From contig DAOWNY010000081.1 in NCBI GenBank assembly GCA_030642325.1, positions 1-7,707 of the forward strand: a DNA stretch of 7,707 nt, in the 5' to 3' direction. Position numbers and translations under genes: made by a program. Origin of the DNA: Deltaproteobacteria bacterium (GTDB lineage: Bacteria; Desulfobacterota; DAOWNY01). The stretch's first letter is position 1, and the number at the start of each line of letters is the position of its first letter. This document shows positions 6,444-7,707 of the stretch, one piece after another. Under the pieces are notes generated by a model, which saw only the letters and a list, made by a program, of their open reading frames with translations, was not told the DNA's origin and made no database searches.

Positions 6444-7310
6444 TTAGCGAAATGAATCACTCTCCTTCCTCAATTTTAAACTACTTTGATATACTTCTCT
6501 TTTGGAAATTCCCCTCTCCTCAGAAATAATTGCGATTAAATCCTTTAATGGGAGATTCAAACTTTTTCGATACAATTTTATCTCTTCCTCGATGGCCATC
6601 CCTTCTTCTTCAGAGCCATCACTCCCGGATATTATGATGGTAATTTCTCCCTTAAGCTCTCTGTTTTTTAAGTTGTCTGATACCTCTAAAGCTGTCCCCC
6701 TCAGAATCTCTTCGTAAATTTTAGTCAATTCCCGGGCAATTACAACCTTTCTTTGCCCAAATATCTCCACAAGATCCTGGAGAGTAGCCTTTAACCTCCG
6801 GGGAGATTCGTAAATAATCATGGTCGGTTTCCGGTATCTCATCTTTTCCAATGCAACTCTCCTCTTGCGTGGAGAGGAAGGTAAAAATCCTTCAAAAGTG
6901 AACCGATCGGTGGGAAGCCCGGATACACTCAAAGCGGCAATGGCTGCCGATACTCCGGGAATAGGAACGGCATGGATGGAATTTTTTATGACCAGTTGGA
7001 TAAGGTAATAACCTGGATCCGAAATGGTAGGTGTTCCCGCCTCGGTAACCAGAGCGATACTTTTTCCCTCTGTCATTTTTGTAATTAATAATCCGCCCTT
7101 TTTGAACTTATTGTGCTCAAAATAACTCGTCATCGGGGTCTTGATTTGATAATGATTGAGAAGTATCTTGGTCTTGCGGGTATCCTCAGCGGCAATCAAA
7201 TCAACCTCTTTTAGAGTTCTCAGTGCTCTCAGGGTAATATCTTCCAGGTTTCCTATCGGGGTAGAAACAATATATAACTTCCCCGGGGGACAAGAGGGAT
7301 CAGCGTCCAT
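6444..7310 (-). CDS. rsmI: 16S rRNA (cytidine(1402)-2'-O)-methyltransferase RsmI
   Basis: RsmI (YraL family, tetrapyrrole-methylase fold) 2'-O-methylates C1402 in the decoding centre of 16S rRNA using S-adenosylmethionine. At 288 residues it is of normal length. Motifs in order: LYIVSTPIGNLEDIT (12-26), AAEDTRKT (40-47), TEAGTPTISDPG (89-100), PIPGVSAAIAAL (117-127), GLPTDRFTFEGFLP (131-144), YESPRR (167-172), RELTK (193-197), and a C-terminal helix-turn-helix-like segment ISEERGISKREVYQ (262-275). The AGTP loop is preceded by Thr-Glu rather than the more usual Ser-Asp. The ATG at 7310 is the only usable start before an in-frame TAG at 7344-7346, yet no Shine-Dalgarno sequence precedes it (AATAAATCAATC). 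It is the first gene of the rsmI-ptsH-ptsI cluster. Confidence 0.95.
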   Translation of the reverse strand: MDADPSCPPGKLYIVSTPIGNLEDITLRALRTLKEVDLIAAEDTRKTKILLNHYQIKTPMTSYFEHNKFKKGGLLITKMTEGKSIALVTEAGTPTISDPGYYLIQLVIKNSIHAVPIPGVSAAIAALSVSGLPTDRFTFEGFLPSSPRKRRVALEKMRYRKPTMIIYESPRRLKATLQDLVEIFGQRKVVIARELTKIYEEILRGTALEVSDNLKNRELKGEITIIISGSDGSEEEGMAIEEEIKLYRKSLNLPLKDLIAIISEERGISKREVYQSSLKLRKESDSFR

Positions 7311-7368
7311 GATTGATTTATTTTTATCGATAAAACTAAATTCCTAATCTCATAAAATTTAAAAACAA

Positions 7369-7465
7369 AACCACTCGGGTTCCAAGGTTCAAGGACGAAA
7401 CGAATGCGGAGTTCGTCCGGCTTAAACGATATGCTGAGCGGTCTTGCACTTAAAGGCCAGTGCAA
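7369..7465 (-). other. Cluster of adjacent hairpins, possible rsmI leader RNA
   Basis: Three stem-loops follow one another with 1-4 nt between them: TTGCACT/AGTGCAA (7444-7450 with 7459-7465, 8-nt loop), GCTTA/TGAGC (7420-7424 with 7435-7439, one G-U pair), and GGACGAA/TTCGTCC (7393-7399 with 7412-7418, 12-nt loop). On the minus strand they are followed by a small AACC/GGTT stem (7381-7369) and TTTTGTTTTT, which weakly resembles an attenuator terminator before rsmI. The transcribed strand is unknown and I recognise no described RNA family. Confidence 0.35.
7378..7394. repeat. Short TTGAACC-type repeat, second copy
   Basis: On the minus strand this reads TTGAACC then TTGGAACC, two adjacent units matching the heptads at 2725-2753 in the other long intergenic region. 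Confidence 0.35.
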
Positions 7466-7707
7466 ACTCCATGTCGCCCTCCATTAAAAAATACATATCA
7501 CTTGAGCATCTACGAAAAAACTGAACACTCACGTGCTGCCTCTCACGGGTTTATCAATTATCTCAAAAAAAATGAAGAGTAAAAGCACTGCCAACCGCGA
7601 ATACAAAAACCTAAGTAGCTACGAAACAAACGAAAAACCCTTAAAAATTTGTGTTTTTAATATATCATTTATTAAAAGGGATATCAAGTAAATACAATTA
7701 TCGCAGC

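Larger units (their letters stand above)
7311..7707. other. Gene-free region upstream of rsmI
   Basis: No open frame of convincing length or composition, no tRNA or rRNA and no terminator-quality hairpin can be seen in these 397 nt. The part near rsmI is AT-rich, then a more GC-balanced, hairpin-rich block occupies 7370-7465, and from about 7480 the sequence is AT-rich again with A-tracts. A short AT-only inverted repeat (TTAAAAA 7641-7647, TTTTTAA 7654-7660) lies near the right edge, nested within CCCTT (7638-7642) and AAGGG (7676-7680). It probably contains the rsmI operon promoter, but I could not place one with confidence. Confidence 0.6.

Noticed and set aside
7253..7465. Minus-strand open frame of 70 codons upstream of and overlapping rsmI
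   Set aside because: It overlaps the well-supported rsmI N-terminus in another frame and runs through the hairpin block; no recognisable protein features.

Overview
The window looks like a piece of chromosome from a Gram-negative bacterium, most likely Desulfobacterota (the former Deltaproteobacteria). This is an inference from three things: a type IV pilus secretin implies an outer membrane; an HPr/Enzyme I pair, with the HPr keeping a Ser46-type regulatory serine, sits beside rsmI; and the radical SAM protein and Fe-S flavoprotein are of kinds common in anaerobes. I see no prophage, insertion sequence, CRISPR array, tRNA or rRNA.

Layout: (1) 1-1170, plus strand: the C-terminal part of a PilQ-type secretin, cut by the left edge. 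(2) 1280-2533, minus strand: a stand-alone radical SAM enzyme with a CX4CX2C cluster motif, convergent with pilQ. Its ~100-nt leader has a candidate promoter and several competing short hairpins. (3) 2534-2909: a divergent intergenic region holding that leader, a degenerate GAACC heptad repeat, a palindrome over a candidate -10 box, and a long hairpin just upstream of the next ribosome binding site. (4) 2910-3626, plus: an iron-sulfur flavoprotein of the NADPH-dependent FMN reductase/flavodoxin-fold type. (5) 3744-4154, plus: queF, the preQ0 reductase of queuosine synthesis. (6) 4314-4359: a perfect 46-bp palindrome serving as a bidirectional terminator between the convergent queF and ptsI genes. 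(7) 7310 down to 4368, minus: a compact operon rsmI-ptsH-ptsI, with a 10-nt gap or an overlap at the first junction (depending on the ptsH start) and a 1-nt stop/start overlap at the second. (8) 7311-7707: no gene; a non-coding upstream region with three adjacent hairpins about 80-155 nt ahead of rsmI.

Together: two products act on translation fidelity through RNA modification (QueF for the tRNA wobble base, RsmI for 16S rRNA C1402). PtsH and PtsI form the PEP-driven phosphorelay that feeds PTS IIA domains encoded elsewhere. PilQ is the outer-membrane pore for type IV pili. The radical SAM protein and the flavoprotein have no assigned substrate. The coding content is mostly known families. 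The less explained material is in the intergenic regions, mainly possible RNA structures and the long palindrome. I did not find convincing evidence of a wholly new system.
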